Positions 34,692 through 43,484 of a stretch of DNA of 64,000 bases are shown here, one piece after another (position 1 is the first letter of the stretch; every line of letters starts with the position of its first letter). Under the pieces are notes generated by a model. It was given only the letters and a program-made list of their open reading frames with translations. It was not told where the DNA came from and searched no databases. The DNA lies in assembly GCA_964548535.1 (NCBI GenBank), contig CAZJRQ010000010.1:1-64000 (forward strand). The letters are read 5' to 3'. Source of the stretch: CAZJRQ01 sp964548535 (GTDB lineage Bacteria > Bacillota > Clostridia > Oscillospirales > Ruminococcaceae). A program made the translations under genes and the position numbers.

Positions 34692-35963
34692 TTATTCGTA
34701 ACGCAATGCGTCGATTGGATTTAGTTTAGCTGCTTTAATTGAAGGGATTAGTCCGAAAACAATACCAACAACCATTGAAAAGACAACTGAAACTACAATT
34801 GAAGTTGAACTGATTGCAACAGGAACTTCAGCAGTTTTGGCAATAATCTCTGAAAGACCAATACCGAATATAACTCCGATAATACCGCCAATACTTGTAA
34901 GTACTGATGCCTCAGTTAAGAACTGCAGTAAAATACGGTGTTTTCTTGCACCAAGTGCTTTTTTAAGTCCGATTTCACGAGTACGCTCAGTTACAGAAAC
35001 CAGCATGATGTTCATAACACCAATACCACCTACTAAAAGTGATATACTTGCAATCCAAATAAGCATGCTGTTAGTTGAAGAGCTAAGTTCTTGAAGTGAT
35101 TTTGCCTGCTCAAGCAAGCTTTCACTCTTGTACTTTATTACAGATGTGCTTTGAGCATCTGTGTCTGAATTTGATGCGTAACCATTTAAAATGTCAGCTG
35201 TTTTTTTACCGGCATCAGTCATGTTGTCAGTATTTATAGCTTTAGCAATGAAATTTTGTGGTTCGTCAAACTTGAAAATTATTGGCCATGTACTAATTGG
35301 TAAAAATACTGTTCCGCTTTGGTCAGTCATGTATGTATAATAATCTTCCATTGAGTTTATTACAGGTTCAAAAGTTGTTGTCTTTTTAACAACGCCAACT
35401 ACAGTAAAAGGTTGACCTCCAATGTCAAGAATTTGTCCTATAGGATTTTCGCTGCCGAACAAAGTTTTTTCAATGACGTCGTCAATTATAACAATTTTTT
35501 CAGCAGATGAATAGTCTTTTTTAGAAAACCCCTTGCCCTTGTATACTGCATAGTCATTGATATCAAAGTATTTTTCATCAATACCATAAATAGAACCGCC
35601 TGTAAGCTGAGTGTCATTAAACCAAACAGAATCATAATAGCTGCGCTGTTTGTACATTGAGCAGCTTTCAACCTCTTTCAAAGCCTCAATTTCATCTCTT
35701 ACAGCAACAGGTAATTCGCCATAGCCATATGGAGCTGATTCATAAGAAAAATCTACAGGCCATTCGCCATTTAAAAGCTGAACTTTAACTGTGTTGTTTC
35801 CGGCACCAATTAGGTTGTTTTTAATCTGCTCATTAGTACCTTTGATTGTAGAAACAATTGCAATAATAGCAGCAATACCGATGATAATTCCCAGCATTGT
35901 TAGAAACGAGCGTATTTTGTGTGAAAAGATTCCCTGAAAGGAAAGTCTAATATTTTCAATCAT
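34692..35963 (-). CDS. MacB-like ABC transporter permease
   Basis: Permease of 423 residues of the MacB/FtsX type. One N-terminal helix (about 18-40) is followed by a large extracellular MacB periplasmic-core-like domain, then three C-terminal helices in the FtsX domain with the LVGGIGVMNIMLVSVTERTREIGLKKALGAR motif. The C-terminus (LNPIDALRYE) is typical. It is the last gene of a four-gene operon with an ATPase and two adaptor proteins. Its 3' end lies next to the scaffold gap, but the stop codon is present on both flanking contig copies. Confidence 0.92.
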   Translation of the reverse strand: MIENIRLSFQGIFSHKIRSFLTMLGIIIGIAAIIAIVSTIKGTNEQIKNNLIGAGNNTVKVQLLNGEWPVDFSYESAPYGYGELPVAVRDEIEALKEVESCSMYKQRSYYDSVWFNDTQLTGGSIYGIDEKYFDINDYAVYKGKGFSKKDYSSAEKIVIIDDVIEKTLFGSENPIGQILDIGGQPFTVVGVVKKTTTFEPVINSMEDYYTYMTDQSGTVFLPISTWPIIFKFDEPQNFIAKAINTDNMTDAGKKTADILNGYASNSDTDAQSTSVIKYKSESLLEQAKSLQELSSSTNSMLIWIASISLLVGGIGVMNIMLVSVTERTREIGLKKALGARKHRILLQFLTEASVLTSIGGIIGVIFGIGLSEIIAKTAEVPVAISSTSIVVSVVFSMVVGIVFGLIPSIKAAKLNPIDALRYE

Positions 35964-35979
35964 ATCTATATCCCCCTTA

Positions 35980-37671
35980 TTATTCTAAATAGTCGACTTC
36001 TTTGGTTTTAACGCCTTCTTTGACGTTTTTACCATAAGGGAAGCAGATATAATCGTCACTCTTCAGTCCGCCTTGGATTTCAATCATGTATCCGTAAAGA
36101 ATCTTACCAGTTTTGATATACTGTTTTTTAAGCTTTTTATCTTCATCAGTAATCATTACATAGTTTTTTCCGTCATCTTCGCGAATTAATGTAAGAGGCA
36201 GATATTTTGAGTTGTCAGTTTTAGCTTCACCAAATGAAATCATAACACCGCTGTAAATTTTTAAGTTTGAATCCTCGCTTATGTCAGCTTTTAACTCATA
36301 TGAGCTGTTGTTAGGATTAGATCCGCCCCAGCCGTCATTACTTGTGCTTTTTACAGAATCTGTTTTAATTTCGGAAATTGTTGCAGTGAAAACTTCACCA
36401 GTATCAAGTGCCTCAATAGAAATTTCTGAACCTACTTCATATTCTCTAAGCTGAGATTCGTTAATTTCACTGTTGATTGTAAGTCCGCCGCCGCCTTGAA
36501 CTATCATGAAAGGCTCATCAGGATTTAAATCTTTTATATCCTGTACAGATTTAACTGTACCTTTTATTGTACTATAAACTACGCCATCTTTTTTAGTTTG
36601 CAAAATCTTTTTGTATTCAATGTCAGCTGCTTTTTTAGCAATTTCAAGAGATTTAATTTCAGACTGCTGTTCAGAAATCATCTTTGCAAGCTCAGCGCGA
36701 GAATACATATAGTCATCGGAGATGTTGGTATCATCAGCATTGTTATTGTCATCAAAATCATCAAATATGTCATCACCAAAATCATCAGTGAAGTCGTCAG
36801 CGTAATTATCATCTCCGGTATCATCAAATGAATCGTTATTATCAGTATTTGGAACAAGAGCAATTTCACCAAAGAATTTATCGCTGAAAGTAAATTCAAC
36901 GGTATTATCATCATTGAATTTTGCAAGTGAGCTGATTTTTACATCAACAAGATTTTCTTCTAAAAGTGCTGAACCGTCAACAATCCAAGCAAACAGCGGA
37001 GTATTGTCATCGCTGTATATAACGAATTTAGCGAATTGCTTTTTATTCATTAATGTTGTTAGATATTCTTTTTTAACAACAGTTTTAGAAGAGCAGTTGA
37101 AAATAAATGGTTCTTCCTTTGTACCTTTTCCTTCTGTTGGAGTAGTATCAGCTTTTATTTCTAAAACAGTTTCAACGTCCGGAACTTCTGGCTCTTCAGG
37201 AATTTCAGGCTCTGGTTCAGGGTCAGGTGTTTCTGGCTCAGTAGGTTCTTGAGGTTTTGGCTCATCCTCTGATGGCTTTAAGCCTTGTAGTCTTTTAAGT
37301 TCCCTCTCAGCAATTTTAATATCATCTTGCGCAATGTCTACATCATTTTTTCTTTGAGAAACCTCAAGGTCAATCAAAGTCAAATCATATTCAACAAGAG
37401 GAGTTCCAACCTCAACCTTGTCACCTTGTTTTACAAGAACCTTCTTTACAAGATAAGTTTCATTTTGATTGATTGTTTGAGCGTTTCCGGCTGAAACATA
37501 TCCATAAGTTTTGTTGTTATAATCGTTCCAGTTAGGCTGAAGCATAGTTGAAACAGGAACAACATCAACACTTAGTTTTTCAAACTGCTTCTTTTTATAT
37601 TCCTTTGTACCGAAATATATACCGCCAGCAACAATTGCAAGGCAGAGCAGAGTAATAATTAGTTTTTTCAT
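35980..37671 (-). CDS. HlyD/MacA-like adaptor with acidic insert
   Basis: Membrane-fusion-type subunit of 563 residues. An N-terminal helix (about 4-21) anchors it. A biotinyl-lipoyl-like hairpin (VKKVLVKQGDKVEVGTPLVEYD) is followed by a split coiled coil. Between the coil arms sit a proline/glutamate-rich stretch and a strongly Asp-rich segment (DDDNYADDFTDDFGDD and on) of low complexity. Beta-barrel domains follow. It works with the MacB-like permease and ATPase. The start overlaps the ATPase stop by one base (37671). The long insert is unusual and could bind Ca2+ or the cell wall. Confidence 0.85.
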   Translation of the reverse strand: MKKLIITLLCLAIVAGGIYFGTKEYKKKQFEKLSVDVVPVSTMLQPNWNDYNNKTYGYVSAGNAQTINQNETYLVKKVLVKQGDKVEVGTPLVEYDLTLIDLEVSQRKNDVDIAQDDIKIAERELKRLQGLKPSEDEPKPQEPTEPETPDPEPEPEIPEEPEVPDVETVLEIKADTTPTEGKGTKEEPFIFNCSSKTVVKKEYLTTLMNKKQFAKFVIYSDDNTPLFAWIVDGSALLEENLVDVKISSLAKFNDDNTVEFTFSDKFFGEIALVPNTDNNDSFDDTGDDNYADDFTDDFGDDIFDDFDDNNNADDTNISDDYMYSRAELAKMISEQQSEIKSLEIAKKAADIEYKKILQTKKDGVVYSTIKGTVKSVQDIKDLNPDEPFMIVQGGGGLTINSEINESQLREYEVGSEISIEALDTGEVFTATISEIKTDSVKSTSNDGWGGSNPNNSSYELKADISEDSNLKIYSGVMISFGEAKTDNSKYLPLTLIREDDGKNYVMITDEDKKLKKQYIKTGKILYGYMIEIQGGLKSDDYICFPYGKNVKEGVKTKEVDYLE

Positions 37672-38369
37672 TAGTCATTACCCCCTTCTTCTTCTTGTGA
37701 AATTTGGGAGAATAATTTACCGTCACGAATGAAAACAACACGTTTAGCGTGCTGTGCAATTTCAGACTCATGTGTAATCATAACAATGGTTACACCCTCG
37801 TCATTAAGATTGCTGAATATTTCCATAACCTGCTTGCCAGATTTAGTATCCAAAGCACCAGTTGGCTCATCAGCTAAAAGAAGTTTAGGCTTGTTTACAA
37901 TAGCTCTTGCGATTGCAACACGCTGTTTTTGTCCGCCTGAAAGCTGTGTAGGCAAGAATGTCATTCTATCTTCAAGACCAACTGTAGTCAACGCCTCTTT
38001 AGCACGAGCAGTTCTTTCTTTTTTGCTTACACCAGCGTAAAGAAGTGGCAGTGCTACATTTTCAATAGCCGATTGTCTAGGCAAAAGATTGAAGTTTTGA
38101 AATACGAATCCAATTTTCTTATTGCGAATATCAGATAAATCTCTGTCAGAACAAGACATAATGTCTTTGTTATCAAAAATAAATTTACCGCTTGTCTGCT
38201 TGTCAAGACAGCCAACGATGTTCATAAGTGTTGATTTACCAGAACCAGATGGTCCCATAATAGCAACATACTCGCCGTCATCAACTTCAAGAGAAACATC
38301 AAAAAGTACAGGTACAGCAATTTTTCCTTGAACATATTCTTTATTAATATTATTTAAATCTAGTATCAT
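37671..38369 (-). CDS. MacB/LolD-type ABC ATPase
   Basis: Nucleotide-binding subunit of 232 residues with Walker A GPSGSGKST, Q-loop FQNFNLLP, signature LSGGQKQRVAIARA, Walker B LLLADEPTGALD and H-loop VMITHE. This is the sequence type of MacB, LolD and antimicrobial-peptide exporters. It sits between the two adaptor genes with a 1-base overlap downstream and an 11-base gap upstream. Confidence 0.95.
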   Translation of the reverse strand: MILDLNNINKEYVQGKIAVPVLFDVSLEVDDGEYVAIMGPSGSGKSTLMNIVGCLDKQTSGKFIFDNKDIMSCSDRDLSDIRNKKIGFVFQNFNLLPRQSAIENVALPLLYAGVSKKERTARAKEALTTVGLEDRMTFLPTQLSGGQKQRVAIARAIVNKPKLLLADEPTGALDTKSGKQVMEIFSNLNDEGVTIVMITHESEIAQHAKRVVFIRDGKLFSQISQEEEGGND

Positions 38370-38380
38370 ATCAACACCGC

Positions 38381-39808
38381 CTATTCTATAGGCTTGTCGT
38401 CAGCATTTTGACCATCTTGATTGTCTTGATCATCTTGAGTGCCGTCACCGTCCTGAGTGTCGCCATCATTACCCATGCCATCTGTGCCATCAAAGTCGCC
38501 GCCATCAAAGTTTCCGCCATCAAAGTCGCCGCCATCAAAGTCGCCACCATTCATATCCAAATCATTAAGTCCGTCTTCATAATTTGCATCTTCTTCATTA
38601 GTTGAGATAGCTTGGCCCTCTTTGATATTGCTTGAAGGATAAGCGATTAGATCGCTGTTGCTTAGACCTGATTTAATCTCACATGTACCATTTTCATCAT
38701 CAATCTCACCGATTGTTACATATCTCTTTTCAATTTTGTCATTTGAATTTGCAGCCCAAACGTAAGGCTTAGCTTCGTTTAAATCAACAACATAATCGTT
38801 GTAAAGCCAAAGTCCAGATTTTTCAGAATCCTGCCCCATGTCAAGCTCTAGAATTAAGTGCTGACCTAGCATTAGGTTTTCAGTGTTATCAAGTTCAACA
38901 TAGAAAGGATAATTTGAAGTAGTTGATTCTTCATCAGAAAAACCGCCATACATCATATCGTTGTTATTTTGCTCTGGCTCTGTACCGATGTCAGTAACTG
39001 TGCCATTCCAAGTTACGTCGTTATCAATTCTTGAACGAACGATTAATGGAGTGCCTTGATTGATAGCAGAAATATTTTGCTCATTAATAGTACCCTTAAC
39101 ACGATAGTTACCACTAGCCATGATAGTAACAACAACGTTAGCAGAATCAGCATTATCTGAACCCTCATAGTATTCATCTTGTTGATTTTCTGAAGATGCG
39201 TTGTTAGGGTCAGTTACTTTTTTTACTGAACCGTCCATTGGAGCAGAAACTGACGCATTCTTTATTGATTTTTTAAGCTTATCAAGTTCAACCTGCTTAG
39301 CTTTAATATCATATTCAGCCTTAGAAATGTCAGTGTTTAGTGATTGAATTTGAGTTGTGTATGTAACTTGATTGTCAGCAGAAGCTGATTTTTTTTCTTT
39401 TTCAAGTTCTTCAATCTGTTTTTTGTTGGTATCAATTTCATTGTTTAGTCTTTCAATTTCAACTTCGCCCTGTTCAAGTTCAAGCTGCATAGATTCAACA
39501 TCGTAAGTGAAAAGCTTGTCACCTTTTTTTACAGTGTCGCCTTCTTTTACGTGAATTTCTTTGATTTTCTTGTTTGAATCATACTTAACATCCTGTGTTT
39601 TTTGTGATTCAACAATTCCAGAAAACTTATTGCCATTCAAAACGAATCCAGAATAAGCGCTGCACTCTGATACCTTGTTGACAAAAACCTTGCCTTTTGT
39701 ATCATCTTCTCCGCCAAATTTTTTGTAGGCAAATATACCTCCAAAACATAGTGCGGCCACGATTATTACGACTATAACCGTCGTAATAACTTTTCTTTTT
39801 ACTGTCAT
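38381..39808 (-). CDS. HlyD-like adaptor with FDGG-repeat tail
   Basis: First gene of the MacAB-like operon (475 residues). It has an N-terminal helix (about 8-27), a lipoyl-like half-motif (IKEIHVKEGDTVKKGDKLFTYD), and a coiled coil of about 80 residues broken by the hairpin tip near QVTYTTQIQSLN. Barrel domains follow, then a C-terminal tail of repeats of the form DGGDF/DGGNF and many Asp, Gly and Gln residues. The tail is encoded by near-identical 15-base units. It would bridge permease and cell wall in this single-membrane cell. AGGAGG precedes the start. Confidence 0.85.
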   Translation of the reverse strand: MTVKRKVITTVIVVIIVAALCFGGIFAYKKFGGEDDTKGKVFVNKVSECSAYSGFVLNGNKFSGIVESQKTQDVKYDSNKKIKEIHVKEGDTVKKGDKLFTYDVESMQLELEQGEVEIERLNNEIDTNKKQIEELEKEKKSASADNQVTYTTQIQSLNTDISKAEYDIKAKQVELDKLKKSIKNASVSAPMDGSVKKVTDPNNASSENQQDEYYEGSDNADSANVVVTIMASGNYRVKGTINEQNISAINQGTPLIVRSRIDNDVTWNGTVTDIGTEPEQNNNDMMYGGFSDEESTTSNYPFYVELDNTENLMLGQHLILELDMGQDSEKSGLWLYNDYVVDLNEAKPYVWAANSNDKIEKRYVTIGEIDDENGTCEIKSGLSNSDLIAYPSSNIKEGQAISTNEEDANYEDGLNDLDMNGGDFDGGDFDGGNFDGGDFDGTDGMGNDGDTQDGDGTQDDQDNQDGQNADDKPIE

Positions 39809-39860
39809 AAATTGTCCTCCTAAATTTTTCTTGTGTTTCTACACTATGAAACATAATACC

Positions 39861-39889
39861 ATTATAATATTTTTTACAAAGTTTGTCAA
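39861..39889 (-). promoter_or_regulatory. Consensus promoter of the MacAB-like operon
   Basis: On the minus strand TTGACA (39889-39884), 17 bases, TATAAT (39866-39861): a perfect vegetative promoter about 53 bases before the first adaptor gene. Confidence 0.88.
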
Positions 39890-40135
39890 TGTGTTAAGAT
39901 AAAATTAAGAAATAAAAATGCGGAAAACTACGTATTATCTAGGTAAATTGCTGAAATTGGACTAAATTATTAGAATTAGTATTGATTTATTTAAAAACGC
40001 AATCAAAACACTTAAAATATTTATTAGCTTTTTTACAAATAATTTAAAACTAAGTACATTTTTATTATAATTTTTCATTATATTAACACCTTGTATCAAA
40101 GTTGCATAATATTTAAAATCAAATTATAGAAAAAT

Positions 40136-40176
40136 AAAAAGATAAGCAACTAATCTAATAATCACTTATCTTTTGT
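40136..40176 (-). terminator. Intrinsic terminator of the symporter gene
   Basis: On the minus strand AAAAGATAAG and CTTATCTTTT form the stem around a long loop, followed by TATTTTT. It is five bases past the stop codon at 40181. Confidence 0.7.
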
Positions 40177-40180
40177 TTAA

Positions 40181-41704
40181 TTAATTTTCAGCAGTATTTG
40201 CGAAAAGTTCTTCTATATGCTCTTTATGCTCTTTGTTTTTAGTAAATGCGCTGACAATAGGAACAAGAACTAGTCCAAACAGCATAGAAAACGCTCCGGC
40301 GTTGATTGGCGAGTGCAGTGCCAAACCGTGGAAGAATCCTGTTCTGCCGCCAAAGGTGTAGTAAAACATATGAGCAAGAGTGATTCCGACACCGCTTATA
40401 AAGCAGGCAATAACAGCAGGCTTTGTTATACCTTTAAAGAATAATCCGTAAAGATAAGGAGCTAAGAAAGCCCCAGACAAAGCACCCCAAGAAATTGACA
40501 TTAATGTAGAAATAATTGTTTGCGGATTTTCAAGAGTGATGATAGCTAGAACAACTGAAATAAGCAGGAATACAGCAATCAAGATTCGCATTAATAGCAG
40601 TTCTTTTTTCTCATCCATTTTCTTTGAAAGCGGTTTGATTAGGTCAATCGTAAGCACTGAACTAGATGTCAAAACGAGTGATGAAAGTGTCGACATTGAA
40701 GCCGAAAGAACAAGCACGATTACTATTGCAAAAAGTGCAGACGGCAGCTGTTCCATCATCTGTGGAATAATTGCGTCGAATCCGCCTGTAGGAATACCGT
40801 TCTCGCTTGAAACAAAAAGACGTCCGAATCCGCCTAAGAAGTAGCATCCGCCAGCAACTATAACAGCGAAAAATGTTGATACAATAGTTCCAATTTTTAT
40901 TGATTTGTCGTCCTTAACAGCATAGAATTTTCCGACCATTTGAGGAAGTCCCCAAGTTCCAAGAGATGTTAAAATTACAACACCTAAAAGGTTTATAGGG
41001 TCAGGACCGAAAAGACTGTTATATACGCCAGTATTTCCGTTTTCATCAGCAATTTCTCCCATAAGTTCAATTGATGAAGATAGCCCGCCGTTGATATTTA
41101 AAACTGCAATAATGATAGCTGAAATTCCGATCAGCATGAAAATTCCCTGAATAAAATCATTCATAGCAGTAGCTTTATATCCGCCCATAATAACGTAGAT
41201 AGCGGTAAAAACAGCCATTCCGATAATGCAGTATTTGTATGGAATACCGAAACCTTTTTCAAAAAGTCTTGACAATCCGTTGTAAACTGAAGCTGTGTAT
41301 GGAATTAGAAAGACGAAAATAATCATTGCTGAAACTATTTTCAATGACTTGCTGTTGTAGCGTTTTTCAAAAAACTCTGGCATAGTTTTTGCGTTAAGCG
41401 TTTTTGACATTGATCTTGAACGCTTACCTAAAACCAGCCAAGCAAGCAGTGAGCCGATTATAGCATTTCCAATACCAATCCAAGTTGATGCAACACCGTA
41501 ATTCCAACCAAACTTTCCAGCATATCCTACAAAAATAACTGCCGAGAAGTAAGAAGTTCCGTAGGCAAAAGCTGTAAACCAAGGACCAAGAGTACGCCCG
41601 CCTAACACGAATTCTGAAACGCTGTTATTTTTCTTTTTGTAGTACCAACCGATACCTACCATAATTAACAGATAGATTATAAGAGTTGCCCACATCTCCA
41701 CCAT
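40181..41704 (-). CDS. Sodium:solute symporter (SSS family)
   Basis: Membrane carrier of 507 residues with about thirteen helices. It shows SSS features such as the VLGGRTLGPWFTAFAYGTSYFSAV first-helix region, the AGGCYFLGGFGRLF segment, and the LSASMSTLSSLVLTSSSVLTIDL sodium-site helix. It should import an organic solute with Na+. Pantothenate, proline or sugars are possible, and the sequence does not decide. The start at ATG 41704 has AAGGGG upstream; ATG 41695 and TTG 41713 are alternatives. A promoter is at 41793-41822. Confidence 0.9.
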   Translation of the reverse strand: MVEMWATLIIYLLIMVGIGWYYKKKNNSVSEFVLGGRTLGPWFTAFAYGTSYFSAVIFVGYAGKFGWNYGVASTWIGIGNAIIGSLLAWLVLGKRSRSMSKTLNAKTMPEFFEKRYNSKSLKIVSAMIIFVFLIPYTASVYNGLSRLFEKGFGIPYKYCIIGMAVFTAIYVIMGGYKATAMNDFIQGIFMLIGISAIIIAVLNINGGLSSSIELMGEIADENGNTGVYNSLFGPDPINLLGVVILTSLGTWGLPQMVGKFYAVKDDKSIKIGTIVSTFFAVIVAGGCYFLGGFGRLFVSSENGIPTGGFDAIIPQMMEQLPSALFAIVIVLVLSASMSTLSSLVLTSSSVLTIDLIKPLSKKMDEKKELLLMRILIAVFLLISVVLAIITLENPQTIISTLMSISWGALSGAFLAPYLYGLFFKGITKPAVIACFISGVGITLAHMFYYTFGGRTGFFHGLALHSPINAGAFSMLFGLVLVPIVSAFTKNKEHKEHIEELFANTAEN

Positions 41705-41792
41705 TTTTTTCAAACCCCTTCAAATAAATCATTTTAATAATTTATGGATTTAACGCTTTTATGCTTTTACCCAATAAACTATGATGTATTAT

Positions 41793-41822
41793 ATTATAAA
41801 GGTATAGTTGATGTTATGTCAA
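41793..41822 (-). promoter_or_regulatory. Promoter of the symporter gene
   Basis: On the minus strand TTGACA (41822-41817), 18 bases, TATAAT (41798-41793). Confidence 0.75.
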
Positions 41823-41933
41823 GTTTTTACGAGTATAAAATACAAAAATAGATATTTTTTGTACAACATGACTAAAACAAGGGCTGTTAATAAAAATCAA
41901 AAAAAGCTTATATTGGAAATAGGGGCTAAAGAA

Positions 41934-41979
41934 AAAGAGAAGCCCGTGACTTCTCGTATTGAAAAAATCACGGACTTAA
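41934..41979 (-). terminator. Intrinsic terminator of cotJABC
   Basis: On the minus strand AAGTCCGTGA pairs with TCACGGGCTT (one G-T wobble), followed by CTCTTTTTCTTT. It is a few bases past the cotJC stop. Confidence 0.72.
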
Positions 41980-41985
41980 GTTTAA

Positions 41986-42585
41986 TTATTTTTTATCAAA
42001 GCTAGGATTGAATGCGTAGAAATTTTTAGAATCAAGCATATCTTGAACCATTCTCAAACCTTCGCCGAAGCGTTGAAAATGCACAATTTCACGTTCACGC
42101 AAGAACTTAATTGGGTCGCGAACATCAGGGTCATCAGCAAGTCTTAGGATGTTATCATAAGTCAATCTTGCTTTTTGTTCTGCAGCCAAATCTTCAGTTA
42201 AGTCTGCAATTGCATCACCAGTACATTGTAAAGTGCTGGCACTAAATGGTACTCCGGACGCTGCAACTGGATAAACTCCTGTAGTGTGGTCTACAAAGTA
42301 AGCATCGAACCCACTGTCTTTTATCTCTTTCATGGATAGATTTCTAGTAAGCTGATAAACTATAGCAGCGACCATCTCCATGTGCGCCAATTCTTCGGTA
42401 CCAATATCTGACAATATAGCTTGAACTTCGCGACAAGGTGCAGTGTATCTCTGATTTAAATATCTCATCGACGCGCCAACTTCACCATCTGGTCCGCCTA
42501 GTTGGCTTATTATAACCTTAGCAAGTGCAGGGTTTGGATTTTTTATGTTGACTGGATATTGAAGTTTTTTTTCGTATTGCCACAT
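41986..42585 (-). CDS. cotJC: Spore coat protein CotJC (manganese-catalase-like)
   Basis: CotJC of 199 residues, related to di-manganese catalases. The four-helix bundle carries E/H ligands in MRYLNQRYTAPCREVQAILSDIGTEELAHMEM and in AAEQKARLTYDN with the later REREIVHFQRFGE. It is deposited in the inner spore coat together with CotJA and may remove peroxide. It is the last gene of a three-gene operon, and its start overlaps the cotJB stop by one base (42585). Confidence 0.95.
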   Translation of the reverse strand: MWQYEKKLQYPVNIKNPNPALAKVIISQLGGPDGEVGASMRYLNQRYTAPCREVQAILSDIGTEELAHMEMVAAIVYQLTRNLSMKEIKDSGFDAYFVDHTTGVYPVAASGVPFSASTLQCTGDAIADLTEDLAAEQKARLTYDNILRLADDPDVRDPIKFLREREIVHFQRFGEGLRMVQDMLDSKNFYAFNPSFDKK

Positions 42586-42848
42586 TAATTCTCACCTCTT
42601 TCCCAAGGAAATGGAGATGTTACCCATTCCCAGCGCTTTGAATGTCCGTCAGATGCTCTTGCTGTCAGCGGACCGTATTTTGATTCATACTCTTTTAAAA
42701 GTTTTTCATATTCGGCTTTGTGTTCTGCAAAATATTGCAAACCGTTTTGGCAGGTAGGATGACTGTCTAGATACAAGTTAGCTTCAACTAAAGCAAAAGA
42801 ACAAGCTTGAAGTTTGCGCATTAATTTTTGTTTATCTGAAAGAGCCAC
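42585..42848 (-). CDS. cotJB: Spore coat protein CotJB
   Basis: A protein of 87 residues matching the CotJB family: LMRKLQACSFALVEANLYLDSHPTCQNGLQYF and the YEKLLKEYESKYGPLT segment. Its role is structural in the spore coat, with the exact function unknown. It overlaps cotJA by 17 bases and cotJC by one base, so the three are translated as a unit. Confidence 0.93.
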   Translation of the reverse strand: MALSDKQKLMRKLQACSFALVEANLYLDSHPTCQNGLQYFAEHKAEYEKLLKEYESKYGPLTARASDGHSKRWEWVTSPFPWERGEN

Positions 42849-43086
42849 GTCTGACAGCCTCCTCTCCTATAAATGGCTTATCAAGTGCAGGGAAAATTGT
42901 TCCTCTTGATAAAGCCGCTTCTCTATCATATGGCTTTTCCCATTGCTGAAAAGGGACATAAGCCATGCCTATTGGCGTTTTTGAAGGGAATTCTCCGACT
43001 GGCATCGAGCATTCTTTGCTATGCTCGGGACTTGATTCGTCAGCCTTAAGAATTTTTCCTAGAAAATTGTTTTCTGTAAAATCCAA
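42832..43086 (-). CDS. cotJA: Spore coat protein CotJA
   Basis: CotJA of 84 residues with the conserved MAYVPFQQWEKPYDREAALSRGTIFPALDKPFIG core. It is needed for CotJC assembly into the coat in Bacillus. AGGAG precedes the ATG. A GATACAATTA element on the minus strand near 43110-43119 resembles a sporulation sigma-E/sigma-K -10 box, as expected for a mother-cell gene, but the -35 part is not clear. The operon shows that this organism can form, or once formed, spores. Confidence 0.93.
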   Translation of the reverse strand: MDFTENNFLGKILKADESSPEHSKECSMPVGEFPSKTPIGMAYVPFQQWEKPYDREAALSRGTIFPALDKPFIGEEAVRRGSFR

Positions 43087-43183
43087 TTTAATATCACTCC
43101 TGTTACATATAATTGTATCAAAATGCGTAACACTACATTATATGTACAGGTATGTTTTTTCGTTACTGGTTATTATTTTATGC

Positions 43184-43225
43184 AAAAAGCCTAGCGTATC
43201 AGATCGTTTTCCTGATACGCTAGGC
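43184..43225 (-). terminator. Strong minus-strand terminator without an upstream gene
   Basis: GCCTAGCGTATCAG (43189-43202) and CTGATACGCTAGGC (43212-43225) form a 14-bp perfect stem with a 9-base loop. On the minus strand TTTTT follows. No protein gene lies upstream of it on that strand before the divergent cas promoter. It therefore ends a non-coding transcript, most simply the creR-like RNA. Confidence 0.85.
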
Positions 43226-43403
43226 GCTGTGTGATTATACATATTAATTAGTATACAGTTAGATTTCTAGTTTTTAACTTCGACAATTATATGGCAGTTG
43301 TGACAAATTCCTGCTGGAAATTTTGTCGAATAAAATACCAAATATGTCTTTTAATGTTGTGGGAAAGGTGCTATAATAATAGTATAATCAATTATGAATT
43401 TTG

Positions 43404-43438
43404 ATAGAGTTTCCAATATGGAAGATTAGCAGAAAAAC
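43404..43438 (-). repeat. Degenerate CRISPR repeat, downstream copy
   Basis: Second reverse-strand relative. It keeps GTTTTT at its 5' end, a four-base insertion, and TAATCT-CCATATTGGAA, which can form the small repeat hairpin (TTCCA-TAT-TGGAA). Its 3' end is lost. It lies 14 bases after the end of the first copy. Confidence 0.8.
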
Positions 43439-43452
43439 CAAGTAAACTATTT

Positions 43453-43482
43453 GTTTACATTCCAATGTGGTGAATTACTTTA
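43453..43482 (-). repeat. Degenerate CRISPR repeat, upstream copy
   Basis: Reverse-strand relative of the array repeat at 52002-52754, matching 21 of 30 positions without gaps. It has 13 identical consecutive bases (TTTACATTCCAAT on the plus strand). The part that becomes the crRNA 5' handle is kept, and the 5' part has decayed. Confidence 0.85.
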
Positions 43483-43484
43483 AC

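Larger units (their letters stand above)
39809..40180. other. Intergenic region between export operon and symporter gene
   Basis: About 370 AT-rich bases. It holds the export operon promoter (39861-39889) at one end and the terminator of the symporter gene (40136-40176) at the other. I see no gene, repeat or RNA structure in between. Confidence 0.7.
43184..43478 (-). ncRNA. creR-like crRNA variant antisense to the cas promoter region
   Basis: Predicted RNA of about 295 nt with its own promoter (43485-43514) and terminator (43184-43225). Near its 5' end lie two degenerate copies of the CRISPR repeat (43453-43482 and 43404-43438). The first keeps the 3' handle ATGTAAAC (array: ATGTAAAT). The guide starting at 43452 reads AAATAGTTTACTTG. 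It matches 12 of 13 bases of the cas operon 5' UTR (43597-43585, minus strand), with the mismatch at position 6 and a 5'-CCT PAM. Cas6 would process it, and Cascade loaded with this short guide would bind but not degrade its own operon. About 180 nt downstream of the second repeat are unexplained and include TTCGACAA/TTGTCGAA arms (43278-43330). Confidence 0.75.

Noticed and set aside
41808..42005. 65-residue plus-strand ORF near the cotJC end
   Set aside because: It starts in the symporter promoter, crosses the cotJC terminator and ends inside cotJC. No ribosome site.
42965..43234. 89-residue plus-strand ORF over the cotJA gene and the minus-strand terminator
   Set aside because: It is antisense to cotJA and runs through the 14-bp terminator stem. 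No ribosome site.
43226..43403. A CreT-like toxin gene next to the guide RNA
   Set aside because: No short ORF with a ribosome site and rare-codon run was found on either strand. The guide matches the cas 5' UTR, not a nearby toxin promoter.
43404..43482. The two degenerate repeats as remains of an ordinary second CRISPR array or as a tracrRNA
   Set aside because: The interval of 14 bases is far shorter than the 33-39-base spacers of this system, and it matches the neighbouring cas 5' UTR. Type I systems use no tracrRNA. A dedicated guide fits better.
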